Below are positions 1-8,304 of a stretch of DNA of 64,000 nucleotides, in pieces. Location of the stretch: contig CAXXKX010000002.1 of the NCBI GenBank assembly GCA_963676655.2, positions 1,178,001-1,242,000 of the forward strand, in the 5' to 3' direction. Position 1 is the first letter of the stretch. Every line of letters begins with the position of its first letter. The position numbers were made by a program, and so were the translations under genes. This DNA comes from G963676655 sp963676655. GTDB lineage: Bacteria; Verrucomicrobiota; Lentisphaeria; Victivallales; Victivallaceae. The notes under the pieces were generated by a model. The model was not told the origin of the DNA. It made no database searches and saw only the letters and a program-made list of their open reading frames with translations.

Positions 1-174
1 TTTTTGTGTGGCTCGTAATACCTGTTCCATTCAGCTTCATTTTCCAACCTCGATTTAATTAATGTTTGATAACTTAATTATATATTATTAATTGTTTTTT
101 GAAAACGCAATGGTATATTTTTAATATTTATGGTATATTTATTATGTATGTTTGAAACAGGGAAGAACGCCGCG

Positions 175-960
175 ATGGAACAACCGGTTGAAAAATACGT
201 CCAGTTCAGCCTCGAAAGCCGGCCACGAATAATCCGTTGCCAGCGCTGGACGGTTTGGACTGGAACGATGGAATATCTGAAGCCTTTCTGGGCCTTGCAT
301 TTTCCGCATTATCATATGGAGTTTACAATCTATGATAAGACTTATCAAATTCATCCGGGGCATGCAGTATTGAGTCCGCCAAATGTGTTGAATATCCCGC
401 ACTATCCGGGGCGAGCGCATCATTACTTTGCCCATTTTGAATTTGATGACGCGGATTTCAAATCATCGGATAAGATTGAAGTACCGTTGATCATTGATCT
501 TGGCGATGACTATTTGAAACTGAACGAACACTTCAAGGAGGTGGTGGACGTATATCAACACAACGTCGGTCAAGCTGAAATCTCTTTCTGGCATCTGCTC
601 GGTCGCATCTACGGCGTCAAACCTGCTTCTGTTGCACAAAATAAATACCCTGCTCATATCACCAATGCGCTTACCTTTATTCAAGAAAATTTGAGTTCTG
701 AAATAAAAGTCGACGCTATTGCTGAGTATGCCGGTGTGTCTGTGGGATATTTAACCGGTGAGTTCAAAAAATATTTAAATACAACTCCCGCCGTATTTGT
801 TCTTGACAAGCGTATGACGGAAGCTCATAATCTGCTTTTGACAACCGATTTTATGATTAAAGAAGTTGCCGGTGATGTTGGAATCAATGATCCTCAGCAT
901 TTTAATAAATTGATCAGGAAATACTTTGGAAAGTCACCAAAGGCGTTGCGCTTGTCCTGA
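175..960 (+). CDS. AraC-family transcriptional regulator
   Basis: A DNA-binding regulator of about 261 residues. The first half looks like a cupin-type effector-binding domain and the last ~95 residues are an AraC helix-turn-helix pair (IKVDAIAEYAGVSVGYLTGE, then IKEVAGDVGINDPQHFNKLI and the closing FGKSPKALR). The frame is open from an ATG at 130, but an AGGGAAG ribosome-binding site at about 159-165 lies 9-10 bases before the ATG at 175, so I prefer that start. The gene stands alone and converges on the repeat-protein gene behind a shared hairpin, so its target is not obvious. Family assignment is firm; effector and targets are unknown. Confidence 0.85.
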   Translation: MEQPVEKYVQFSLESRPRIIRCQRWTVWTGTMEYLKPFWALHFPHYHMEFTIYDKTYQIHPGHAVLSPPNVLNIPHYPGRAHHYFAHFEFDDADFKSSDKIEVPLIIDLGDDYLKLNEHFKEVVDVYQHNVGQAEISFWHLLGRIYGVKPASVAQNKYPAHITNALTFIQENLSSEIKVDAIAEYAGVSVGYLTGEFKKYLNTTPAVFVLDKRMTEAHNLLLTTDFMIKEVAGDVGINDPQHFNKLIRKYFGKSPKALRLS

Positions 961-977
961 GAGTCCGTAAAAAGAGA

Positions 978-996
978 GCCCCCGATTGCCGGGGGC
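978..996 (-). terminator. Rho-independent terminator between convergent genes
   Basis: The stem GCCCCC/GGGGGC encloses a 7-base loop. Read on the minus strand it is followed by a T-rich stretch (TCTCTTTTTAC), so it best serves the minus-strand repeat-protein gene. It sits just after the AraC stop, so it may also act on that transcript. Confidence 0.65.
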
Positions 997-1027
997 CATG
1001 ATAAGGAAATAAGGTTGGAGGGCATCT

Positions 1028-1768
1028 TTAACGTTTGCGTCCGCTGCGGGAACGGCTGGCAACTCGTGTTCTGGAACGACTGGTGGTGCGGGTTTGAGTT
1101 TTGGTTGCGGTGCGGGCCTGAGTTTTGGTTGCAGAACCAGAGCTAGTAGCAGTGTAACTGGAAGATGAGCTGGTTCCGGAAGTATTTTGGCAGACACGAT
1201 TACATTTTTCTTTTTGTGCCAGAGTTTGAGTGCTTGAACCTGAATCAGTTTGGCCTTTTCTGCCGGTTCTGCTCCATTCAGCATCTCTGGTTACGGTTCC
1301 GTCATCATTTTTTGTCAGGGTAACTTCCCGGCTGCCTGAACCGGAATTCCCTTTCGAGTCTGTTGAGCTCCATTCGGTACTTTTGGTTTTTGTTCCGTCT
1401 TCGTTCTTTGTCCAGGTTGTGTTTTTTTCACCGGTGACGGTATTGCCTTTTTCGGTTGTTCCGGTCCATTCGGCGGTTCGGGTTTTCGAGCCGTCTTCAT
1501 TAGCTGTCCAGGTTATATTGCTTTCACCTGTCATTGTTTTTCCATCTTTATTAGTACGGGTCCATTCTGCTGATGCGGTGCCGTCGCCGTTATTGGTTAC
1601 AGTTATGGTTTTGGTTCCTTTATCGCCGGAGACATTGATGGTTTTTGTTCCGTCTTCATTTGTTTCTACTGTGACTTCAGGTTTTGAAGTTACCTTGACA
1701 GTAGATTCCTCTGCGAACAGTCCCAAGCCGGCGACCAGAGCGATTCCTGTTAAAAGTTGCTTTTTCAT
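1028..1768 (-). CDS. Secreted Thr/Ser-rich 32-residue-repeat protein
   Basis: I recognise no family. The 246-residue protein begins with a short signal peptide (MKKQLLTGIALVAGLGLFAE). From about residue 67 it carries four imperfect 32-residue units with the pattern AEWTxTxxKGxTxTGE...TWTxNEDGTKT: roughly 67-98, 99-130, 131-162 and a shortened 163-185. A CNRVC pair follows, then a low-complexity tail rich in Ser, Thr, Gln and Arg that ends SRSRSGRKR. Such repeats suggest a beta-stranded, surface-exposed or extracellular protein with a strongly basic C-terminus. An AAAGGAAG ribosome-binding site precedes the start. The opposite strand is also open here but lacks a signal peptide, so the minus frame is the coding one. 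Confidence 0.7.
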   Translation of the reverse strand: MKKQLLTGIALVAGLGLFAEESTVKVTSKPEVTVETNEDGTKTINVSGDKGTKTITVTNNGDGTASAEWTRTNKDGKTMTGESNITWTANEDGSKTRTAEWTGTTEKGNTVTGEKNTTWTKNEDGTKTKSTEWSSTDSKGNSGSGSREVTLTKNDDGTVTRDAEWSRTGRKGQTDSGSSTQTLAQKEKCNRVCQNTSGTSSSSSYTATSSGSATKTQARTATKTQTRTTSRSRTRVASRSRSGRKR

Positions 1769-1981
1769 TTCAATCTTCCTTTCTCTTCTTTTGGATTCTT
1801 TTGCTATTTGTATTTATTGATTCTTGTAAAATAATACAATCTTAAAAAGTGGTTTCTTACAATTGAGGAAAAATTATGGATAATTTTAGTCTGAACTATT
1901 TTATATAAATATTTATTTTTTTTGCTAAGTGATTAGTTTGTAATTATTTACATTTTATTTATAATCTTACTGTCTGACTAT

Positions 1982-2010
1982 TTGACAAATCAACTTTCAG
2001 CATATATATT
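1982..2010 (+). promoter_or_regulatory. Promoter of RAYT copy 1
   Basis: TTGACA (1982-1987), a 17-base spacer and TATATT (2005-2010) form a near-consensus sigma-70 promoter about 34 bases before the start codon. The same promoter and ~105 bases of leader are conserved ahead of RAYT copy 3, so the element carries its own promoter. Confidence 0.7.
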
Positions 2011-2043
2011 ATCTTCAAATCACCAAATTCGGAGGCTTGAACA

Positions 2044-3018
2044 ATGGAATCGCGAATGAAACTCAGAGATGGTTGCTATTATCACCTGTATAACCGGATC
2101 GGCTGCTGCAAAGGCGAACACCCGTTCTCCGAAATTGATAAAGAGTACGGCTTCCGACTGCTGCAAAATCTATGCGATTACTTTCTGATCGAGGTCATTT
2201 CGGCCGCCTGGATGGGCAATCATTTCCACCTCGTGGTCTACGCTCCCGGTCCGAATGAACTACCGCCACTTGAGTCCATCGTCAACCGGCATAACAATTA
2301 TTACAAATCAATGAAAACAACATCGAAATTCGCCCCGAAAAATCCGGTAATCAGCCTCGAAAATGCAGCTTTATGCAAAGAAATCTCCCTCAAAATGATC
2401 GATATAAGCCGTTTTATGTCGGCCTACCAACGACGCTTTTCCTGCGTATATAATGAGACTCGCGACCGGACCGGACAACTCTGGGGTAGACGTTTCAAAA
2501 GCACAATCCTCGATAAGGTCAATGCCCTGGCCGCATGCGTCACCTATGTTGAACTCAACCCGGTACGCGCCGGCTTGAAACAAGATCCGGGTGAATACAG
2601 TTTTTCGACCTGGGGGCGCTACTGCAAAAGCGGCCGACACATGTTTTATGGGAATTTTGTCAAACATATGAAACCGAATATCACGACCGGCGACACCTCG
2701 AAATGGACCGACAAAGAGCTGTTTGCGTTCTTCCGGGGCGAACTGGCGCGAATAGTCGCGGCTGAGTCCGGTGCTTCCAGCGAAGAAATCTATGCCGCCC
2801 GCGATAAAGCCCGCCAGAAAGAATCGATGCACGTCCTTTTCCTGCGTCGCACCAGGCACTTCACCGATGGCGTAATTCTGGGTTCCAAAATATTCATCCG
2901 CGAAACCGGAAGTCTATTTAAAGACCCAGAGCGAATACGCAAAAAACAACTCGCACGAGGACGCAGTCTCTCCGGCACCGCCCTGTATTGCTTCCGGAAA
3001 CTAATAAACTCCTCTTGA
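2044..3018 (+). CDS. REP-associated tyrosine transposase (RAYT), copy 1
   Basis: A 324-residue Y1_Tnp-superfamily protein related to the IS200/IS605 transposases. The HUH metal-binding motif is H60-F-H62 in GNHFHLVVYAP. The typical downstream blocks YNETRDRTGQLWGRRFKS and YVELNPVRAGL are present; candidate nucleophilic tyrosines are Y128 and Y136. RAYTs nick single-stranded REP palindromes and are thought to spread them. The C-terminal part (SSEEIYAARDKARQKES, RHFTDGVILGS) resembles the longer RAYT subgroup. The ribosome-binding site is GGAGG. The gene stands alone with its own promoter, no terminal inverted repeats and no partner gene. It is nearly identical to copy 3 at 47.4 kb. Confidence 0.88.
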   Translation: MESRMKLRDGCYYHLYNRIGCCKGEHPFSEIDKEYGFRLLQNLCDYFLIEVISAAWMGNHFHLVVYAPGPNELPPLESIVNRHNNYYKSMKTTSKFAPKNPVISLENAALCKEISLKMIDISRFMSAYQRRFSCVYNETRDRTGQLWGRRFKSTILDKVNALAACVTYVELNPVRAGLKQDPGEYSFSTWGRYCKSGRHMFYGNFVKHMKPNITTGDTSKWTDKELFAFFRGELARIVAAESGASSEEIYAARDKARQKESMHVLFLRRTRHFTDGVILGSKIFIRETGSLFKDPERIRKKQLARGRSLSGTALYCFRKLINSS

Positions 3019-3231
3019 GCATAATAACAATTCGATGAAAATATCAAGCTCCTTGCCTTGATTTTTTAGTTTTATCGTTCGACTTTACTTGCATTTTATA
3101 TAAATTAGTTGGTTTTTATCCAATAATGCATGAGTATGATTGTATTTCCGGCAAATCAGGTGTAGATTTCAAAGGTGTTAGGATTTAATAAGGGAGAATA
3201 ACGTAATAAGGATAGTCTGGGGACTGGTTTT

Positions 3232-3843
3232 ATGGAAAATGAAAAAAATATATATACTACGCGGCTGACGTTGCTGGAAAAACTCCGGGACCAGCATGAT
3301 GATCATGCCTGGCGCGATTTCGTTTACTTTTATCGAGGCTATATTTACAGCATATTACGCTCGATGTCGTTGCCCCATCATGACGCGGAAGAAGTTGTTC
3401 AGATGGTTTTGCTGAAATCATGGCGACATCTTCCCGAGTTTACATATGACGCCAGTCGTGGGCGTTTTCGCTCCTGGCTCGGTCGGGTGACCGCTAATAC
3501 GGCCAAGAATTATTTACGTCGCGGGGCAGGCCGGTTTGTGCCGCTGGAAAATGAGGAAGGTCTGAACATCAATGAAGAGGAGTTTTTCTCCAACGAATCA
3601 GATATTGATAAGCTCGCGGAAGCGGAGTGGCAGGAATATTTACCTGAACTGGCCTGGAAAAATATAAAAGACAAATTCGGTAAAAATGTGTGCCGGGTTT
3701 ATGAATTGTTGCGCAAGGGTACGGAGATTGAGGATATCGCGCAGGAAGTCGGCATCTCCGAATCCAGCGTTTATGTTTACAAAAAACGCGTCAGCGATAA
3801 ATTGCTGCCGGAAATTAAGCGGCTGGAGAAAGAGCTGGGATAA
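3232..3843 (+). CDS. ECF-like RNA polymerase sigma-70 family factor
   Basis: A 203-residue sigma factor. Region 2 is visible in residues ~20-95 (WRDFVYFYRGYIYSI, HDAEEVVQMVLLKSW, FRSWLGRVTANTAKNYLR). Region 4 is at ~150-195, with the helix-turn-helix EIEDIAQEVGISESSVYVYK. It is of the type common in Planctomycetes and Lentisphaerae. It is followed after 8 bases by a SixA-like gene and then the DUF4129/MoxR block in the same direction, so it may control that block. No anti-sigma gene is recognisable beside it. Confidence 0.85.
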   Translation: MENEKNIYTTRLTLLEKLRDQHDDHAWRDFVYFYRGYIYSILRSMSLPHHDAEEVVQMVLLKSWRHLPEFTYDASRGRFRSWLGRVTANTAKNYLRRGAGRFVPLENEEGLNINEEEFFSNESDIDKLAEAEWQEYLPELAWKNIKDKFGKNVCRVYELLRKGTEIEDIAQEVGISESSVYVYKKRVSDKLLPEIKRLEKELG

Positions 3844-3851
3844 GCATCCGG

Positions 3852-4346
3852 ATGAAAACTTTAATAATCATGCGTCATGCGAAAACGGAGATGCACAGTA
3901 TTGACGGGACTGATTTCAGTCGTCATTTGACCGCTGAGGGATTTGCCGCTTCTACAGCAGCAGGCAAATATTTGTTTAAAAAGCAAATTATGCCGAACAA
4001 AATTCTGAGCAGTTCGGCTCTGCGAGCGGCGCAGACAGCGCAAAAGGTTGTATCAGCTCTCGGCCAGACAGAGTCAATGATTGAACTGGAAGATTCGATG
4101 TATAATGCGGCGGAGAAAAGAGTGGTTTCACTGATCTCTGCTGTTGATAATGAAATAGACACGTTGCTGGTGGTTGGTCATAATCCGACTTTTACCAAGC
4201 TTGTGCGCAAAGTGTCGGAAGTCAGGATTGATAATTTGACGCCGGGCAGCTTTATTGCCTTGCGGTATCATATAAATAATTGGTCGGAGCTTGGGACGCA
4301 GAAAGGGGAATTTCTGTTTTTTGCCCGCCCGCCTTTCGCGGGTTAA
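3852..4346 (+). CDS. SixA-like histidine phosphatase
   Basis: A 164-residue member of the histidine phosphatase superfamily, SixA branch. The catalytic RHA triad is in TLIIMRHAKTEMHS near the N-terminus, and the second catalytic histidine is in LLVVGHNPTFTKLV. SixA enzymes remove phosphate from phosphohistidine on phosphocarrier proteins. It lies 8 bases after the sigma-factor gene and 18 bases before the DUF4129 gene, suggesting co-transcription. Family is clear; the substrate here is unknown. Confidence 0.82.
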   Translation: MKTLIIMRHAKTEMHSIDGTDFSRHLTAEGFAASTAAGKYLFKKQIMPNKILSSSALRAAQTAQKVVSALGQTESMIELEDSMYNAAEKRVVSLISAVDNEIDTLLVVGHNPTFTKLVRKVSEVRIDNLTPGSFIALRYHINNWSELGTQKGEFLFFARPPFAG

Positions 4347-4364
4347 CAGAAACAAGGGAAGGTA

Positions 4365-6071
4365 ATGTCGGAGGATATAGTCAAAAAAAAGCATGTGGAT
4401 TCCAGGAAGTTTTTTGAACTGCTTGATGAAGCTTATTTTTTGATTCGGGATAATAAGTTTGAATTGTTGCCGCTGCATCTGCTGGGGAGCGTTCCGTTTA
4501 TTGCCGGACTGATGCTGTTCATTTATCAGCTGGGACATCGCCGGGCTGATGATGTGGATATCGTTGTCTGGGCAATGGCTTTAACGGCTTTGTTTTGCTG
4601 GAAAAATTTATTTTGCTGTCTTTTTAATGATGCAATGATGCGGGTACTTTCCGGTGACTCTCCCAGGCTTACGATGCGGCAGCTTGCAACTGCCGGGGCA
4701 CGTCTGACTATTCTGCTTTCATGGTGTCTGGTTATTTTCTGCCTGACTATTGCTTTTCCGCTGACGCTGGTAATCTTATTCCCGCTGATGTTTCTGCTGG
4801 TTCCGCTTTATTGGGCAACGGCCGGAGTTATTTGCGCGACAGATGTTCAGTCAGGAATTTTTTCCATTATAAAAAAGATCTTTCTTCATTTAGGACGACG
4901 TCCGGTTCATGCTGTAGCCGGGGCTTTTATTATGCTGTTGATTATGTTGATAGTCTTTCTTAACCTTATGGGCATGACACTGATAATTCCGGCTATCCTG
5001 AAAACTTTTTTCAACTTGGACACTGCTTTTTCCCATGTATCAGATATTTCCGCGCTAGTGGGATTACTGTTTAACTCAACGATATTTTCAATTGTCCTCG
5101 GAGTGGCCTGGTTGCTGCTTGAACCGCTCTATACTTCGTATTGTATGCTCAGGGTGTTTTATGGTGAATCCAAATTGCAAGGACTTGATTTGAAAGCCAA
5201 GGTTTTACGTTTTTCCCGCAATGCTTTACTGATTGCAGTCATATTTTTTTCAGGAGCCGTGGTCTCAGCTGAAAATACACCTGAAAATAAAAGCGTCACT
5301 GGTGAGAAAAAAACGGCCCGTAACATTGAAGATGATATTAAGCACACTTTAAAAAAATCTGAATTTCAATGGCGTGACGAGTTTGTGCCGGTAAAGAGTA
5401 ATAAAGAAAGCTGGATTTGGCATTATGTCAAAGAGGCAATCGATTATGCAGGTAAGAAGTTAAAAGGTTTTTTTAAATGGCTTAATAAAGTTTTTAATAA
5501 GATTATTCCTGATTTTGATTTGCCGAATAACAGCGGACCGGGGGCGACCTGGTTTATCTTATGGGAGGTAGGTAAGTACGTGCTTCTTTTATTATTACTG
5601 GCTGCTGTAATAATTTTCCTGTACCGGTATATTAAAAAAAGGAAAGAGATGAGCCTGGTTGGAGAAGGCATATCTTTAATGAGCCTGCCGGATTTGAACG
5701 ATGAGGAACTCAGCGCAGACGTTCTGGAGCAGGGGGAGTGGCTGAAACTTGGTTCTGACATGCTGGCGGAGGGACAATATCGTCTGGCATTGCGCGCTTT
5801 TTATCTTGGATGCATCTGCGCTCTCGCTGACCGGCGTCTGTTAAACGTGGCGATTGGTAAAAGCGATTATGAGTATTTTGCGGAATTGAAACGGCGCGGT
5901 CATTCCGAGCCGGAACTGATTACGGGATTCGGTGAAGCAATTAAAGTTTTTCAGCGTGTCTGGTATGGAGATTACCCGGCAGAACGGGATATGGCAATTG
6001 AACTGAAACGACAAGCAGAAGCGTTTGCCGGTTCTGATGATAAGGATAGCGTGGACAGTGATGAAACGTAA
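4365..6071 (+). CDS. Multi-pass membrane protein with C-terminal DUF4129
   Basis: A 568-residue membrane protein. Residues ~35-300 hold a cluster of hydrophobic segments (for example LLPLHLLGSVPFIAGLMLFI and LVIFCLTIAFPLTLVILFPL). A charged extracytoplasmic region follows, then another membrane segment near ~405 (KYVLLLLLLAAVIIFLYRYI). The cytoplasmic tail resembles DUF4129 (GQYRLALRAFYLGCICALAD, DYEYFAELKRRG). DUF4129 proteins occur with MoxR and DUF58 proteins and often have transglutaminase-like partners; no transglutaminase core is seen here. The 3' end overlaps the DUF4350 gene by 11 bases, implying coupled translation. Confidence 0.72.
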   Translation: MSEDIVKKKHVDSRKFFELLDEAYFLIRDNKFELLPLHLLGSVPFIAGLMLFIYQLGHRRADDVDIVVWAMALTALFCWKNLFCCLFNDAMMRVLSGDSPRLTMRQLATAGARLTILLSWCLVIFCLTIAFPLTLVILFPLMFLLVPLYWATAGVICATDVQSGIFSIIKKIFLHLGRRPVHAVAGAFIMLLIMLIVFLNLMGMTLIIPAILKTFFNLDTAFSHVSDISALVGLLFNSTIFSIVLGVAWLLLEPLYTSYCMLRVFYGESKLQGLDLKAKVLRFSRNALLIAVIFFSGAVVSAENTPENKSVTGEKKTARNIEDDIKHTLKKSEFQWRDEFVPVKSNKESWIWHYVKEAIDYAGKKLKGFFKWLNKVFNKIIPDFDLPNNSGPGATWFILWEVGKYVLLLLLLAAVIIFLYRYIKKRKEMSLVGEGISLMSLPDLNDEELSADVLEQGEWLKLGSDMLAEGQYRLALRAFYLGCICALADRRLLNVAIGKSDYEYFAELKRRGHSEPELITGFGEAIKVFQRVWYGDYPAERDMAIELKRQAEAFAGSDDKDSVDSDET

Positions 6072-7221
6072 ACAAGTGATAAATATTTCCATCTGCATAG
6101 CCGCGGTGATTGTTTTCCTGGCGGTTTGCCGGGAACTTTATTCGCAGCGCTATCGCGGCTCGGATATTTATCCGCAATTTTCATCTTTACGCAGTGACCC
6201 GTTCGGGACGAAAGTGCTTTATCTGAGTCTGGAACGCAGCGGCGCTTTTGAAGTAAGCAGAAACATGCGTTTTCTTGATGAGATTGACAATCCAGCCGGA
6301 CATACAGTTTTAATTATCGGCGCTCATTCACGTCTTTTGGATGCGAAACCGGATGTCCTGAACTTTGCTCTGCGTGGCGGAAGAGTTGTCCTCTGCTACT
6401 CTCCTTTCCGGATTGCCGGCAAAAAAGAGGAAGAGCAGGAAAATCCTATTACAAAAGTGCAAAAGAAGATTGATAAAGATAAGTTGAAAAAAACAAAGCT
6501 GCCGGATACGGGGTTGAAACTTGAACGTCATGTTCTGCCGCCGGCTTTTCCGGCAAAAGCCAAACCGACTGCTGCCGTGAAAAAGCAAATGCTGTTGGAA
6601 TTTGATTTTTACAGTGCATGGTACTTTATACCCGACGCCCAAAAGTGGCAAACCCTGTATACACTCCGGGGAAAACCGGTAATGATACGGCGCAAGTACG
6701 GTTCAGGAGATTTGATTTTGTGTTCTGACAGTTTTTTGTTATCGAACGAAGGTATGTCGGGGCGGCCGTCAGGCGAATTGCTGTTATATCTGCTTGGCGA
6801 AAACAAAAAGATTTTGTTTGAAGAGACGCATTTGGGGGCATACCATTCACGAAACGTCGCCTGGTTGATTTACCGGTATAACCTGCAATGGTTTCTGCTG
6901 GTGCTGGCGGTGGCGGCGGGATTGTATATCTGGCGCAGCCTGATGACACCTTCCGACTCCAACCGTCCGGTTAATGAAGTACCTGATGAAACGATTGACA
7001 ACGATTCCCTGGCTGCTCCGGCCGGGCTTTTCCGGAAGGATTATTCCGCCCGGGAATTACCGCAGCTCTGTCTGGAAGAGTTTCTTCAGAGTGGGCCCGG
7101 CAAGCGGCTTAATAAGCAAAAAGTTGATCAGATGAAGGCCGAATGTCAACTGAATAAACCTCTGGACGCCTATAACTCTTGTGTGCGAGTCTATAAAACC
7201 AAAGAAAAATTTAAAGGTTGA
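6061..7221 (+). CDS. DUF4350-type membrane-anchored protein
   Basis: A 386-residue protein with an N-terminal membrane anchor (INISICIAAVIVFLAVC). Its soluble domain resembles DUF4350, a GATase-like fold (GTKVLYLSLERSG, HTVLIIGAHSR, GGRVVLCYSP). A second membrane segment is near residue 285 (WFLLVLAVAAGLYIW), with a cytoplasmic tail beyond it. The ATG at 6061 lies inside the end of the upstream gene. The frame is open further back, but this start places the anchor at the N-terminus. DUF4350 genes habitually sit between DUF4129 and MoxR genes, as here. Confidence 0.75.
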   Translation: MKRKQVINISICIAAVIVFLAVCRELYSQRYRGSDIYPQFSSLRSDPFGTKVLYLSLERSGAFEVSRNMRFLDEIDNPAGHTVLIIGAHSRLLDAKPDVLNFALRGGRVVLCYSPFRIAGKKEEEQENPITKVQKKIDKDKLKKTKLPDTGLKLERHVLPPAFPAKAKPTAAVKKQMLLEFDFYSAWYFIPDAQKWQTLYTLRGKPVMIRRKYGSGDLILCSDSFLLSNEGMSGRPSGELLLYLLGENKKILFEETHLGAYHSRNVAWLIYRYNLQWFLLVLAVAAGLYIWRSLMTPSDSNRPVNEVPDETIDNDSLAAPAGLFRKDYSARELPQLCLEEFLQSGPGKRLNKQKVDQMKAECQLNKPLDAYNSCVRVYKTKEKFKG

Positions 7222-7246
7222 AAGATGAAGGTTGAACGTTGAAGGA
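7213..7246. repeat. Heptamer-like microsatellite remnant
   Basis: Degenerate 7-base-period repeat of the GTTGAAG type (AAGGTTGAAAGATGAAGGTT and following). It overlaps the end of the DUF4350 gene and is related to the CAACTTT repeats elsewhere in the window. Confidence 0.5.
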
Positions 7247-7341
7247 AAATTCAAACAATATTTTTTCGCGGGTTTTCGTGGTTGGGATGAATATTTAATA
7301 CGACTTTTGATGAATAAAATTATATAAAGGAAGGATATCTT

Positions 7342-8304
7342 ATGACAACTCTAACTGAACTGAAACAATTGTTGTCCGACGCCCGGGCAGAGATTTCCAG
7401 GGTTATCATCGGACAGGAAGAGGCGGTTGATCTTGCGTTGATTACCGTCATGGCTAATTCCCATGCCTTGATCGAGGGGGTGCCTGGGATTGCTAAGACC
7501 TTGATGATCCGGACTATCGGCAAAGTTATCGATTGCCCGACCGGGCGCATTCAGTTTACCCCGGACCTGATGCCGTCGGATATTACCGGAACCAACGTGT
7601 TCAATTTGCAGCATAATAAATTCAATCTGGTCAAAGGGCCGGTTTTCACCGGACTGCTATTGGCGGACGAGATTAACCGCGCTCCGGCAAAGACCCAGTC
7701 GGCGCTCCTTCAGTGCATGCAGGAACGTCAGGTGACAATTGATTCCGAAACCTATCATCTGCCGGACTATTTTACGGTGTTTGCCACTCAGAATCCGATT
7801 GAGTATGAAGGGACATATCCGTTGCCCGAAGCGCAGAAAGACCGCTTTCTGCTGAAAATCAATATGGGGTATCCGTCTGAGGATGCTGAACGAATTCTTG
7901 CCCAGCGTACACTGTCAGGTGAAACGCCGGAAAAAGAATTGGAAACCGGCGGGTTGCAGACGGTTATTGAAGCGGATAAACTACCGGAACTGCGTCAGGC
8001 GTTTCAAGCAGTCACCGTTCGGGACGATTTGGTTGAGTATATCCTGAAACTGGTTCGCGGGACGCGTCGTCACAACGCTATTCTGGTTGGTGCGGGGCCG
8101 CGTTCAACCCAGGCTTTACTGCTGACCTCGCGCATTAACGCGGCTATGGAGGAACGTGATTTCGTTACACCTGACGATGTTAAGAAAATGGCGCTGCCGG
8201 TTCTGGAGCACCGCCTGATCCTGCGTCCTGAATATGAGATTGAAGGGACGACGGTTCGCGAAGTGATAAACCAAATTTTTGAGGCAGTGGCAGTTCCGCG
8301 ATGA
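7342..8304 (+). CDS. MoxR-family AAA+ ATPase
   Basis: A 320-residue MoxR AAA+ ATPase. Walker A is GVPGIAKT (residues 46-53), Walker B is LLLADEINRAPAKTQ, the sensor-1 region is FATQNPIEYEGTYPLPEAQ, and the C-terminal lid ends with the FVTPDDVKKMALPVLEHRL block. MoxR ATPases act as chaperones that insert cofactors into, or mature, partner proteins with von Willebrand-like or DUF58 domains. The stop overlaps the DUF58 start (ATGA), the usual MoxR-DUF58 coupling. A 120-base gap before it could hold its own promoter. Confidence 0.93.
   Translation: MTTLTELKQLLSDARAEISRVIIGQEEAVDLALITVMANSHALIEGVPGIAKTLMIRTIGKVIDCPTGRIQFTPDLMPSDITGTNVFNLQHNKFNLVKGPVFTGLLLADEINRAPAKTQSALLQCMQERQVTIDSETYHLPDYFTVFATQNPIEYEGTYPLPEAQKDRFLLKINMGYPSEDAERILAQRTLSGETPEKELETGGLQTVIEADKLPELRQAFQAVTVRDDLVEYILKLVRGTRRHNAILVGAGPRSTQALLLTSRINAAMEERDFVTPDDVKKMALPVLEHRLILRPEYEIEGTTVREVINQIFEAVAVPR

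Noticed and set aside
1230..1820. Plus-strand 196-codon frame opposite the repeat protein
   Set aside because: It has no signal sequence or ribosome-binding site and arises from the repetitive codon pattern of the minus-strand gene.
6025..6060. Earlier start for the DUF4350 gene
   Set aside because: It would add charged residues before the membrane anchor and extend the overlap with the preceding gene; the ATG at 6061 is the better start.
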